Source of the DNA: Butyrivibrio sp. MC2013
GTDB lineage: Bacteria > Bacillota > Clostridia > Lachnospirales > Lachnospiraceae
Direction: 5' to 3'
Assembly (NCBI RefSeq): GCF_000424585.1
Contig: NZ_AUKE01000001.1
Location: 62,001 to 126,000 of the forward strand
Length of the DNA stretch: 64,000 bases
A program made the translations under genes and the position numbers. Shown here piece after piece: positions 8,744 through 16,800 of the stretch. The notes beneath the pieces are model-generated. The model made no database searches. It saw nothing but the letters and a program-made list of their open reading frames with translations, and was not told the DNA's origin. Every line of letters starts with the position of its first letter. Positions within the stretch are counted from its first letter, which is position 1.

Positions 8744-10336
8744 TTAATTGCCGATATAGCTCAGCGGGTTGACCTGAGTACCGCCTATGAGTATCTCGAA
8801 GTGCAGATGCGCGCCGGTGCTGACACCGGTATTACCGCTAAGTGCGATCTTCTGGCCCTGGGTAACCGTATCTCCGGGTGACACCAATATTCTTGACAGG
8901 TGTCCATATCTGGTCTGCCTGCCATCAGGATGATTGATATAGACAACATAACCATATCCGCTGCCCCATCCGGCTCTGGCAACAGTACCGCCGGAGGATG
9001 CCACAACGGCGGTTCCAACAGGTGTAGCCCAGTCCACACCCTTGTGATAGGTGGATGCTCCCTTGGTAGGTCTGCTCCTTCGGCCAAAGCCAGAGCTGAG
9101 TCTTCCTCCGGAAATAGGCTTTATATATGAGGGAGGAACGATAGTTCCTCTTTCAACAATCTTGGGCACAGCCTCGTAGGTCACCTCTTCCTTGACCGTC
9201 TCAGTGCTGACCTTATTGTCATTTGCATAGCTGTTTAATACTACGACCTTGTGATGGCCATCGGAAGGCTCCTGCAGCACCACGCTCTTAGTGGTGTACC
9301 AGCTGTCATTGTCCACATACTGGACTTCCGCCTCATAGTCTTCCTCATAATACTCCAGATCGGAATGGAGCACTGTCAGCTCAGGCTGGGGAACTGTTAC
9401 TATGAGTTCATCCTGAGGCCTGATAATGGATGACGCATCATCCAGAGTAGGATTCATTGCTATGAGATCGTCCAGGGGCAGTCCATATTTCTCTGCGATC
9501 ACACCCAGAGTATCTCCTGACTGGACTTCATATATCTGATTCTTTTCCTGATCCTTGGTCACTTCCTCTATAGCTGCATCCAGAGGAGTGAAACTGTCCT
9601 CAGGAAGGTATGACTCCACTATCTCAACCTTATCTCCGAAGTCCAGGCTCTGTACGCCCAGGTCAAACTCTTCAAAGGCTGTATCCTCATCCTGTGTTGG
9701 AGCAGTTGCCAGAAGTGCCTTGGTGAGATATGAACTGATGCCTGCTTCCTGAAGAGGATTCTCGTTTATCTCCTCCTCCTCCTTGGCCTGGCGGTTAGTT
9801 ACTACCTCGGTAGTGAGCACATTGACTTCCCTGTTGCTGTCCAGGACAAGTCTTGCTTCATATTCATCATCACTGTCATACTTATCAAGAGCGGCATTTA
9901 ATATAGTCAGCACATCATCAATACTGGCCACGCTTACGCTAAAGCCGTTTATCTTCACGGTATAGCCGCGGTGCAGTGTAGTGATGTAATTACGCCTAAG
10001 TACCTCTTCCATTCTGTCTGTGACGGTCTTTTCATCATCCACCTCTGTCCAGATGGATCTGGAACCGTAGACGGCGAGTTTGGCATGAGTGAGCACCAGT
10101 TCGCTCTCTTCCAGCTGGAGGCGGCGTCTGGCATTTCTCAGGCACTTGTCCGCCAGTTCCTCATCGGATACCATGCCCACGTCTACTCCGTTTAATTTGA
10201 TGGTGAATACATTATCTCCCGTAAAGTCCGTGTCTATAATGCTGGGCTCCAGGAATATCCAGATCACAGCACATAATAGTGCGGCACGGATGAACCAATA
10301 TCTTATTTTTCTGTAATGTCTTGTAACGAATCTCAT
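8744..10336 (-). CDS. Membrane-anchored LysM-G5-M23 peptidoglycan endopeptidase
   Basis: A 530-residue cell-wall hydrolase anchored by one N-terminal membrane segment (about residues 13-30). A LysM domain (269-314, YEVQSGDTLGVIAEKYG) binds glycan strands, a G5-like domain follows (about 320-398), and a C-terminal M23 domain (412-526) carries the zinc ligands in HKGVDW (H431, D435) and GAHLHFE (H510, H512). It should cut peptide cross-bridges outside the membrane. Its ATG overlaps the stop codon of the upstream gene (TAATG), and no good ribosome binding site is seen, so translation is probably coupled. All catalytic residues are present, so it is likely an active enzyme rather than an EnvC-like activator. 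Confidence 0.9.
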   Translation of the reverse strand: MRFVTRHYRKIRYWFIRAALLCAVIWIFLEPSIIDTDFTGDNVFTIKLNGVDVGMVSDEELADKCLRNARRRLQLEESELVLTHAKLAVYGSRSIWTEVDDEKTVTDRMEEVLRRNYITTLHRGYTVKINGFSVSVASIDDVLTILNAALDKYDSDDEYEARLVLDSNREVNVLTTEVVTNRQAKEEEEINENPLQEAGISSYLTKALLATAPTQDEDTAFEEFDLGVQSLDFGDKVEIVESYLPEDSFTPLDAAIEEVTKDQEKNQIYEVQSGDTLGVIAEKYGLPLDDLIAMNPTLDDASSIIRPQDELIVTVPQPELTVLHSDLEYYEEDYEAEVQYVDNDSWYTTKSVVLQEPSDGHHKVVVLNSYANDNKVSTETVKEEVTYEAVPKIVERGTIVPPSYIKPISGGRLSSGFGRRSRPTKGASTYHKGVDWATPVGTAVVASSGGTVARAGWGSGYGYVVYINHPDGRQTRYGHLSRILVSPGDTVTQGQKIALSGNTGVSTGAHLHFEILIGGTQVNPLSYIGN

Positions 10337-10893
10337 TATCTAAATATATTTAATCCTAGTATCTGTATTATTTCCAAAGCAAAAGCACCGGCGGCAAAAA
10401 GGCACGCCAGCACCATGATCCATGTTCTCTTCGAGAGGGCATCGACCCTGGTCTGAAGATCCTTGATCATATTCTCGCAGTCCTCCATGGACCAAGTCTT
10501 GCTATCAAGTGCTTTGGCCACGGCTGATGCAGCTTTATCAGAAACAGCAGCCGCGATCCTGTCGTTATCTCCTGCTATCCTGGTCATGAGCACATCATTA
10601 TTCTTTTCCAGATCAGTCCTGACACTGGCCTGGACATTTCTGTATACCTGAACACCTATATCGTGGGTCTTGTTCTCGATATCCCCAAGTCTCTTTTCAA
10701 AATCTGCGGCTTTGGCAGTTATTTCTTTCATTTCCTTTTCATACTGAGCAGCCCTTGCTCTTACTCTCTCTGCTTCAGCTGCCTGAGCTGCTTCATTGGC
10801 CCTTATCATCTCCTGGGCACTGATCTTCTCTGCCAGTTTCTCCATCAGATTATCTGTGATCCTTTCTCCAAATGCCTGTCTCTTTCTGACCAT
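10336..10893 (-). CDS. Coiled-coil protein with C-terminal membrane segment, unknown function
   Basis: A 185-residue protein not recognised as a named family. Residues about 15-75 are charged and helical (EMIRANEAAQAAEAERVRAR), with heptad character, followed by a second helical stretch and one hydrophobic segment near the C-terminus (TWIMVLACLFAAGAFALEII). It should sit in the membrane by its tail with the coiled coil in the cytoplasm. It has a good GGGAGG site seven bases before the ATG and is joined to the M23 peptidase gene by a one-base stop/start overlap, so the two products are probably made in fixed ratio and may work together at the wall. The function is inferred only from this context. 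Confidence 0.75.
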   Translation of the reverse strand: MVRKRQAFGERITDNLMEKLAEKISAQEMIRANEAAQAAEAERVRARAAQYEKEMKEITAKAADFEKRLGDIENKTHDIGVQVYRNVQASVRTDLEKNNDVLMTRIAGDNDRIAAAVSDKAASAVAKALDSKTWSMEDCENMIKDLQTRVDALSKRTWIMVLACLFAAGAFALEIIQILGLNIFR

Positions 10894-10943
10894 GTCTTAT
10901 CCTCCCCGATAAGAATGCTGTGTAAAAGACCCGCCATATGCTG

Positions 10944-11609
10944 TTACCTGCTCTGCTCCTGTCTCTCCCTCTCCATAAGAGCTGCTATCTCCTGGATTTC
11001 ATTATTAAGAGACAGCATACGGGCATCAAGCTCAGAAACCATATGAGCACATTCCGTCAGCTCCGTATTGATATGTGCAGGAGCATTCCCCTCAAATTTG
11101 TACTGGATCTTGTGCTCAAGAGAAGCCCAGAAATCCATGGCGACAGTCCTGATCTGGATCTCAACCTTGGTATCTATGATCCTGTCAGACAGACACACAG
11201 GGATAGTCACTACCATGTGATAGCTCCTATAACCGCTGGATTTGGGATTCTGAATATAATCCTTGATAGCAAGGATACTAAGGTCGCTCTGATTGCTGAT
11301 GATATCAGCTATCCTGTATATATCAGAGGTAAAAGAGCATATGACCCTGATGCCGGCTATATCATTGATATACTTTACCATATTTTCTATGGTAGGCTCA
11401 TAGCCATGTCTCTTGAGTTTCTTTACTATACTCTCAGAGCTCTTGATCCTGGACTTGATATGTTCAATTGGGTTGTACCTGTGTACTTCCTGGAATTCAT
11501 CATTGATGATCTCTATCTTGGTATTGATCTGCTTGAGAGCAGAATGATAGACCAGCTGTACTTCTTCCCAGGTACGGATATCCTGTTCATTACCTACTTT
11601 GAGTTCCAA
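10944..11609 (-). CDS. relQ: Small alarmone synthetase, (p)ppGpp synthetase of the RelQ/YjbM type
   Basis: A 221-residue single-domain RelA/SpoT-like synthetase that transfers pyrophosphate from ATP to GDP or GTP in response to stress. The diagnostic blocks are present: DIAGIRVIC (about 83-91), NPKSSGYRSYH (121-131) and EIQIRTVAMDFWASLEHK (150-167). There is no hydrolase, TGS or ACT domain. No ATG is available: the frame has a TGA 30 bases upstream, and the only initiator is TTG at 11609, which has AAAGGA seven bases before it. A weak start would limit expression. The tail is short and charged, as in RelQ. A possible 32-codon ORF overlaps the start from upstream. Confidence 0.88.
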   Translation of the reverse strand: MELKVGNEQDIRTWEEVQLVYHSALKQINTKIEIINDEFQEVHRYNPIEHIKSRIKSSESIVKKLKRHGYEPTIENMVKYINDIAGIRVICSFTSDIYRIADIISNQSDLSILAIKDYIQNPKSSGYRSYHMVVTIPVCLSDRIIDTKVEIQIRTVAMDFWASLEHKIQYKFEGNAPAHINTELTECAHMVSELDARMLSLNNEIQEIAALMERERQEQSR

Positions 11610-11692
11610 CTCAGATTCCTTTCTTTTGCTGCGGGATCATCTCCCGTATCAGCAGCCTGATATGCTTCTGACAGCGACATGGTAATAGGCAT
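11594..11692 (-). CDS. Possible small upstream ORF overlapping the relQ start
   Basis: A 32-codon frame (starts MPITMSLSEAYQAADTGDD) fills most of the space between the GT2 gene and relQ and ends four codons inside relQ. Its own ribosome binding site is weak (GGGAAA three bases before the ATG). It could be a leader peptide coupled to the poor TTG start of relQ, or chance. No homology is claimed. Confidence 0.3.
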   Translation of the reverse strand: MPITMSLSEAYQAADTGDDPAAKERNLSWNSK

Positions 11693-11723
11693 TTTCCCGT
11701 TTAATTGTACTGTAAAGCGAGCT

Positions 11724-12653
11724 TTAATTCCAGTAGTCTTTGTTCAGGCTCATATGCCTGACAAGTGGTCTGGGAATAGCCTTATAAGCGCGTCCCAGCT
11801 TAAAGCCCAGATACCTGCTGCCTACCAGCATCAGATAATAAGGTATGCGCAGAGGCCTGTGAATATCCTGGAGGTATCTGATAGTACCACTGACCATGCG
11901 CAAGCCCTCTGACTCATTGGACAAGCCCTTAAAGACCTCCGGATGCTCCACCTGTGATACACCTATATCAAAATTCCTGTGAAACTGCTGCCTGCAATTG
12001 TAATTGTGGGAGTGGATCACACCTGCCGTAGGCACATACCTTACGGCGTAGCCCTTCTGAATAGCTCCTCCCGCGTAGATCATATCTTCATTAAATATAG
12101 TCTTTCTGATAAAGCCTCCCAGCTCATCATAGATCGACCGTCTGTACATAGCAGCTACATTGGAACAAAAATATGTCTTGATCCCCAGCTTTGTCAGGTC
12201 CTTCTGAGTCTTCCTGACGGAATTCACAGGGTAATTAAACTTTCTGGCATAGAGCTCCTCGGGGCTGCAATCACTTCTTGGTACCTGCCTGGCATATGCT
12301 GCAGCAAGCTTATCATCATCCTTAAAAGCAGCCAGAAGATTCTCTATAAAATCCCTGTCTACAGGAACAGCGTCCTGGGTCATACAGATGAAGAATTCAG
12401 CAGCAGATCTTAATACACCTTCGTGCCTTGTCTTGCCATGGTCAAAATCCTTTTTGGCAATATTACAAAGCTCAACAAGGGGATATCTTGTAACAAGCTC
12501 ATCCGTACTGATAAGCTTTTCAAGCTCGTCCTTCTCGGTATTCATGATCACGATCTTGCCGGGGAGGCGGGTCTGCTCACAAAGGCGGTCCAGAAGGGTA
12601 AATAACTCTTTGCCCGGCTTATAAGTCGGGATGATAACATCAACTGTGCTCAT
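11724..12653 (-). CDS. GT2 glycosyltransferase, rhamnosyltransferase-like
   Basis: A 309-residue GT-A enzyme. VDVIIPTYKPG opens the nucleotide-binding fold, FDHGKTRHEG and CMTQDAVPVD (the DxD-like metal site) are the pattern seen in RfbF-type rhamnosyltransferases, and FNEDMIYAGGAIQKGY supplies the acceptor acid. The start is placed at MSTVDVII, with AGGAG ten bases upstream; an extended frame reaches 12794 but would overlap the LCP gene. It begins 19 bases after the LCP gene ends, so it is in the same operon. It probably adds rhamnose to the surface polymer that the LCP protein attaches. Confidence 0.85.
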   Translation of the reverse strand: MSTVDVIIPTYKPGKELFTLLDRLCEQTRLPGKIVIMNTEKDELEKLISTDELVTRYPLVELCNIAKKDFDHGKTRHEGVLRSAAEFFICMTQDAVPVDRDFIENLLAAFKDDDKLAAAYARQVPRSDCSPEELYARKFNYPVNSVRKTQKDLTKLGIKTYFCSNVAAMYRRSIYDELGGFIRKTIFNEDMIYAGGAIQKGYAVRYVPTAGVIHSHNYNCRQQFHRNFDIGVSQVEHPEVFKGLSNESEGLRMVSGTIRYLQDIHRPLRIPYYLMLVGSRYLGFKLGRAYKAIPRPLVRHMSLNKDYWN

Positions 12654-12672
12654 CTGGATATCGCTCCTGTCA

Positions 12673-14049
12673 TCAATGTGCCAGCCCTGAAGTCTTGGAA
12701 GAGATGACTCCGCTGTAATCCTTGACTGACTGGGATACCTCATAGCCCTCATCACCAAAGAGGAAACCATGGAGCCATTCAACATTGGACTCAAGGGAAA
12801 TAGGAGCTATCACGCTCTTGCCGCCGACCTTACCTGTGGCTCTCATAGATTCCTGAGGGAAGCCGTCCTCCGCTACAATATTGTAATGTCCAACATTTCC
12901 AAGAAGGTCTACGATATCTGTCAATCTAAGGGATGTAGCCATCTTCTTGTCAAAAATGTTATTGGCTGCATCAACAAGAGTATTTTTATCCAGGGTAACA
13001 GCCTTATCAAGGATAGCCTGGATCACTTCTCTCTGGCGGGCAGCTCTTGCAAAATCATCTCCTGCAGTATAACGGATACGGCAGTAAGCTGTAGCCTGAA
13101 GTCCATCCAGAGTCTGCACACCTGCAGACTTTACTTCTGTATACTTGATGCCCATGCTCTGAGCCATGGTGGACTGATAGTTATTAAGGTGCTCGATCTC
13201 ATTTTCTTCAACAGATATCTCTACTCCGCCTATGTCATTGATCAGCTCAGTGAGACCGCCAAAGCCTATGGTCACAAAGTCCTTGATATCCATGTCCAGG
13301 TTCTTGTTGAGCATGTTGAGCGCCTGCTCTGGACCGCCATAAGCATACGCCTCGTTACACTTACTGTATTTATCACCGCTTTCGCTGCAGAGATTAAGAT
13401 AAGTATCACGATAAACAGAGCAGAGCTTAACATTGCCGGTCTCTCTGTCTATGGAAGCAATGATGATAGTATCTGTACGGGTACCTGAATCAAGAAGATC
13501 ATCCCTGGCATCTACGCCAAAGAGGGCGATATTCCAGTATCCCTTCATCTGTGCATTCTCTTTGACAGAGTCTGCGATATTCTCTTCTACTGCATCGCTG
13601 TTCATATTGACCTCTGTGATCTTGGTCACATCAGTCCTGAAGAAGAGCCAGTATGCTCCAAATCCGCATATTGCGATGATGATCAGCTCCAGGATAATGA
13701 TAGCGATGGTGCCGCCCTTCTTCTTGCCGCCTTTCTTTCTTCCGGAAGGAGTGCGGGGGCGGCTATCTCCTCTTACGGGCTGCCTGTTCCTCTGAGGAGC
13801 TCCGTTTCTGCCCTGAGGCCTTGAGCCTCCTCTGTTATAGCCCTGTCCATTGTATCCCTGAGGTCCATTGTAGCCCTGTCCATTGTATCCCTGAGGCCCA
13901 TTGTAGCCCTGTCCATTGTATCTCTGAGGTCCATTGTAGCCCTGACCTCCTGCATTTCTGTTATTATTTACAGGTCCTCGCGAGTTCTGACGCGGTCCTG
14001 CCCCATTGCGGCCCTGATTTCTGCCGCCGTTATAATCGTCTCTGGCCAT
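12673..14049 (-). CDS. LytR-CpsA-Psr (LCP) family glycopolymer ligase
   Basis: A 458-residue protein that should move lipid-linked glycopolymer onto peptidoglycan (or protein) outside the membrane. The N-terminal 110 residues are cytoplasmic and rich in Gly, Asn, Gln and Arg, including three 11-residue repeats NGPQGYNGQGY. One membrane segment follows (about 114-137), then the LCP domain with ALFGVDARDD, SGTRTDTIIIASID and SVYRDTYLNL, which hold the conserved Asp and Arg residues for pyrophosphate binding. GGAGG lies nine bases before the ATG. The low-complexity cytoplasmic tail is unusual for LCP enzymes and may be a docking or condensation region. It is divergent from the GT2 gene at 14295. 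Confidence 0.9.
   Translation of the reverse strand: MARDDYNGGRNQGRNGAGPRQNSRGPVNNNRNAGGQGYNGPQRYNGQGYNGPQGYNGQGYNGPQGYNGQGYNRGGSRPQGRNGAPQRNRQPVRGDSRPRTPSGRKKGGKKKGGTIAIIILELIIIAICGFGAYWLFFRTDVTKITEVNMNSDAVEENIADSVKENAQMKGYWNIALFGVDARDDLLDSGTRTDTIIIASIDRETGNVKLCSVYRDTYLNLCSESGDKYSKCNEAYAYGGPEQALNMLNKNLDMDIKDFVTIGFGGLTELINDIGGVEISVEENEIEHLNNYQSTMAQSMGIKYTEVKSAGVQTLDGLQATAYCRIRYTAGDDFARAARQREVIQAILDKAVTLDKNTLVDAANNIFDKKMATSLRLTDIVDLLGNVGHYNIVAEDGFPQESMRATGKVGGKSVIAPISLESNVEWLHGFLFGDEGYEVSQSVKDYSGVISSKTSGLAH
13841..13939 (-). repeat. Three 33-bp tandem repeats inside the LCP gene
   Basis: Units at 13841-13873, 13874-13906 and 13907-13939 differ by only one or two bases and encode an 11-residue NGPQGYNGQGY-type unit. 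Near-identity at the DNA level suggests that copy number can change by slippage or recombination without breaking the frame. Confidence 0.9.
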
Positions 14050-14294
14050 TTTTCATATCCTCCAGTATTTGACATTTTGTGCCTAAAGCATAGTCATACA
14101 CCATTTTGTATTGTGCCACAAACCACACAAATATACAAGTTGAGCACAAATATAAGCGCGGTGTGCTATGATATTATAAGACGAGGGAGTCAGGATCTTA
14201 TCTTTACGCCCATCCCGTTATGCGTAAACATAGGTTATCTGCTGATCAAGGATACGGAAATAACTATTAAATTAATGAAAGAGATATACATTAA

Positions 14295-15686
14295 ATGATA
14301 AACTCCATTGCCAAGACCATAAACTATGCCAGAAGAAATGGTATAGCAAATACATATTATGCTGTAAGGGAGCGCCTTGAAAACCAAAAAGAGCCCTACA
14401 GCTTTATTCCTGCAAGCGAGGAAGAGCTTGCTCGTCAGCGCCTCTTTGAAGAAGAGAGCCGCTACTCCTACGCCCTTCCATCCTTTAGCCTGCTGGTGCC
14501 CCTCTATAAAACAGCCCCTGTATATCTCAGGGCCATGATAGACTCCTGCCTGGCACAGACCTATAGCCGCTTTAATCTGATACTTGCAGATGCCACGCCG
14601 GATAACAGCCTTTTGGAAATCATCAAGGCCGAATACGCAGGCGATGACCGGATCATCTATAAGCATTTGGATACCAATGGCGGCATATCCGTCAATACTC
14701 TTGAAGCGTTAAAGCTTGCAGGCGGGGACTACTGCTGTCTCCTGGATCATGATGATCTTCTGACGCCCAATGCTCTCTATGAGATGGCAGCAGTGATCGC
14801 AGAGGCTACGGCCAGAGAAGGCAAGACAAGACCCTCAGATTGCAGCCTTCGCCTGATCTATTCTGACGAGGACAAGTGCGACGGCACAGGAACAGTCTTT
14901 TACGAGCCCAATATCAAGCCGGACTTTAACCTGGACTATCTCCTGTCCAATAATTATATATGTCACTTTACAGCCATCAGGAGAGACCTGCTCCTGGGCA
15001 ATCCGCCCAGAATGGAATATGACGGTGCCCAGGATTATGATATGATCCTGAGGATATGCCTGCCTGCTGCGCTTCATGGCAAGGCCCACGAGATCGTACA
15101 TATCCCCAAGGTCCTCTACCACTGGAGGTGCCACGACGCATCAACTGCTGCAAATCCATCCAGCAAAAGCTATGCCTATGATGCAGGCCTAAGATCCCTT
15201 ACAGATAATCTAAAGGATGCAGGTATTGAAGCCCTGGTCACAAACCTTCCTCACCTGGGCTTTTACAAGGTCAGCTACCCCGAGGGTATCTTCAGGGCAA
15301 GGGCAGATGTGGGAATAGTGGGAGGAAGACTCATAGATAGCAAAGGACGGATATGCGGAGGCTATTATAATAAGGATAAAAGCACTCAGTTTCTTGGCCT
15401 GAACGCTCACTACAGCGGCGGCTTCCAGCACAGAGCAGCCTGTAGACAGGATGCATATGCTGTTGATCTCAGATGTATGAGAGTAAGAAGAGAGCTGCGT
15501 CCCCTTCTTAAAGAGATAACGGGGCTGGATTATCACGCTCCCAAGAAGTCAGGGAGCGAACGCATCATCATCCCCGACCAATGGGATGATGCCAAGATAA
15601 AAGATGAGAGCATACGCTTCTGCAAGGAAGCCGGAGTCCTTGGCTGGCGCATAGTATGGACACCGGATATGACTGTCAGGATCTGA
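14295..15686 (+). CDS. GT2 glycosyltransferase with truncated second domain
   Basis: A 463-residue enzyme whose first 300 residues form a GT2 domain: PSFSLLVPLYKTAPVYL, YSRFNLILADATPDNS, GGDYCCLLDHDDLLTPN (metal site) and GAQDYDMILRIC (acceptor site). The tail (GIVGGRLIDSKGRICGGYY) resembles the start of the second GT domain in the 670-730-residue enzymes at 32.7-36.9 kb but stops early, so it looks like a shortened relative. The ATG at 14295 has only a weak AGAGA site upstream. It is followed after 14 bases by another GT2 gene. It should act on the cytoplasmic side, building a surface polysaccharide. Confidence 0.85.
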   Translation: MINSIAKTINYARRNGIANTYYAVRERLENQKEPYSFIPASEEELARQRLFEEESRYSYALPSFSLLVPLYKTAPVYLRAMIDSCLAQTYSRFNLILADATPDNSLLEIIKAEYAGDDRIIYKHLDTNGGISVNTLEALKLAGGDYCCLLDHDDLLTPNALYEMAAVIAEATAREGKTRPSDCSLRLIYSDEDKCDGTGTVFYEPNIKPDFNLDYLLSNNYICHFTAIRRDLLLGNPPRMEYDGAQDYDMILRICLPAALHGKAHEIVHIPKVLYHWRCHDASTAANPSSKSYAYDAGLRSLTDNLKDAGIEALVTNLPHLGFYKVSYPEGIFRARADVGIVGGRLIDSKGRICGGYYNKDKSTQFLGLNAHYSGGFQHRAACRQDAYAVDLRCMRVRRELRPLLKEITGLDYHAPKKSGSERIIIPDQWDDAKIKDESIRFCKEAGVLGWRIVWTPDMTVRI

Positions 15687-15700
15687 CACAGGGAGGATAT

Positions 15701-16690
15701 ATGACATCTAATACAACTGTAGTAATACCCAATTATAATGGAATCTCATATCTAAAGGCCTGTCTTGAATCAATCGAGAAGCAGACCCTCCTCCCTGAGC
15801 TTATCATTGTAGACAACGGCTCTTCCGACAAGAGTCTGACCTTTCTGGAGGACAACTATCCCCCTGTAAAAAAACTGCCTGATGGCAGGTCGCTTCATAC
15901 AAAGATCATATCCTTTGACGAGAACAAGGGCTTTTGCGAAGCCGTAAATGCAGGCATCAAAGCCGCTTCAACAAAATACGTCTTTCTCTTAAATAATGAT
16001 ACTGTCTGCAAGCCTGATGTGGTAGAAAAGCTGGAAGAAACCATGCACCATAATAAAAAAGCTTTCTCTGTTCAGGCAATGATGGTACGCATGGACAATG
16101 AATATATCATCGATGACAGCGGAGATTATTACAATGCTCTGGGGTACGCTTTTTGCCCAGGCAAAGACAAGCTCCTGGCCGGAATAAGCGGCAAGAGCCG
16201 TATCACCAGCGCCTGCGCCGGAGCTGCCCTCTACAGAAGGGAAGCTTTTGATCATATAGGCTACTTTGACCCTGCACATTTCTGCTATCTTGAGGATGTG
16301 GACATAGGCATCAGGGCAGGGCTTTTTGGTTACATCAATATCGCAAGCCCCGAGGCAGTAGTCCTCCATGCAGGAAGTGCCAGCAGCGGCTCACGTTACA
16401 ATGAATTCAAGCAAAGGCTCTCCGCAGGCAATAACATCTACCTGATATACAAGAATATGCCCTTACTGCAGCTTGTCATCAACTTTCCCCTCATACTCAC
16501 AGGAATAGCGGTCAAGCTATACTACTTTAGCCGCAAGGGTCTGGGAAAGGCTTATGCAAAAGGCCTGATGGATGGGCTTGGCAAGATCGCAAAAGGAAGG
16601 GACAAGCATATCCCCTTTAAGAAAGAGCGTCTCCCCTACTACCTGAGATTCCAGCTGGATCTATGGAAGAACCTTTTTATCATGAGATAA
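15701..16690 (+). CDS. GT2 glycosyltransferase, rhamnosyltransferase-like
   Basis: A 329-residue GT-A enzyme with TTVVIPNYNGISYLK, LIIVDNGSSDKS, FLLNNDTVCKPD (metal site) and CYLEDVDIGIRAG (acceptor site), the usual WcaA/rhamnosyltransferase set. A hydrophobic stretch near residue 260 (LLQLVINFPLILTGIAVKLY) suggests membrane contact. The start at MTSNTTVV is fixed by GGGAGG four to five bases upstream; an earlier in-frame ATG lies inside the previous gene. It forms a two-gene operon with the GT2 gene before it. Confidence 0.87.
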   Translation: MTSNTTVVIPNYNGISYLKACLESIEKQTLLPELIIVDNGSSDKSLTFLEDNYPPVKKLPDGRSLHTKIISFDENKGFCEAVNAGIKAASTKYVFLLNNDTVCKPDVVEKLEETMHHNKKAFSVQAMMVRMDNEYIIDDSGDYYNALGYAFCPGKDKLLAGISGKSRITSACAGAALYRREAFDHIGYFDPAHFCYLEDVDIGIRAGLFGYINIASPEAVVLHAGSASSGSRYNEFKQRLSAGNNIYLIYKNMPLLQLVINFPLILTGIAVKLYYFSRKGLGKAYAKGLMDGLGKIAKGRDKHIPFKKERLPYYLRFQLDLWKNLFIMR

Positions 16691-16744
16691 AATACCGCCA
16701 GCTGCAGCAGCAAGCAGCAATATCGTCAATACTCTGACATTATT

Positions 16745-16776
16745 TTGATACTAATCGCCTCTACTCATGCTATAAT
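16745..16776 (+). promoter_or_regulatory. Promoter of the initiating sugar transferase gene
   Basis: An extended -10 box TGCTATAAT (TATAAT at 16771-16776) with a -35-like TTGATA at 16745-16750. The 20-base spacer is long, but the extended -10 compensates. It lies 24 bases before the start codon. Confidence 0.65.
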
Positions 16777-16800
16777 AGCAGGAGTAAGGGCGGAGGAAGT

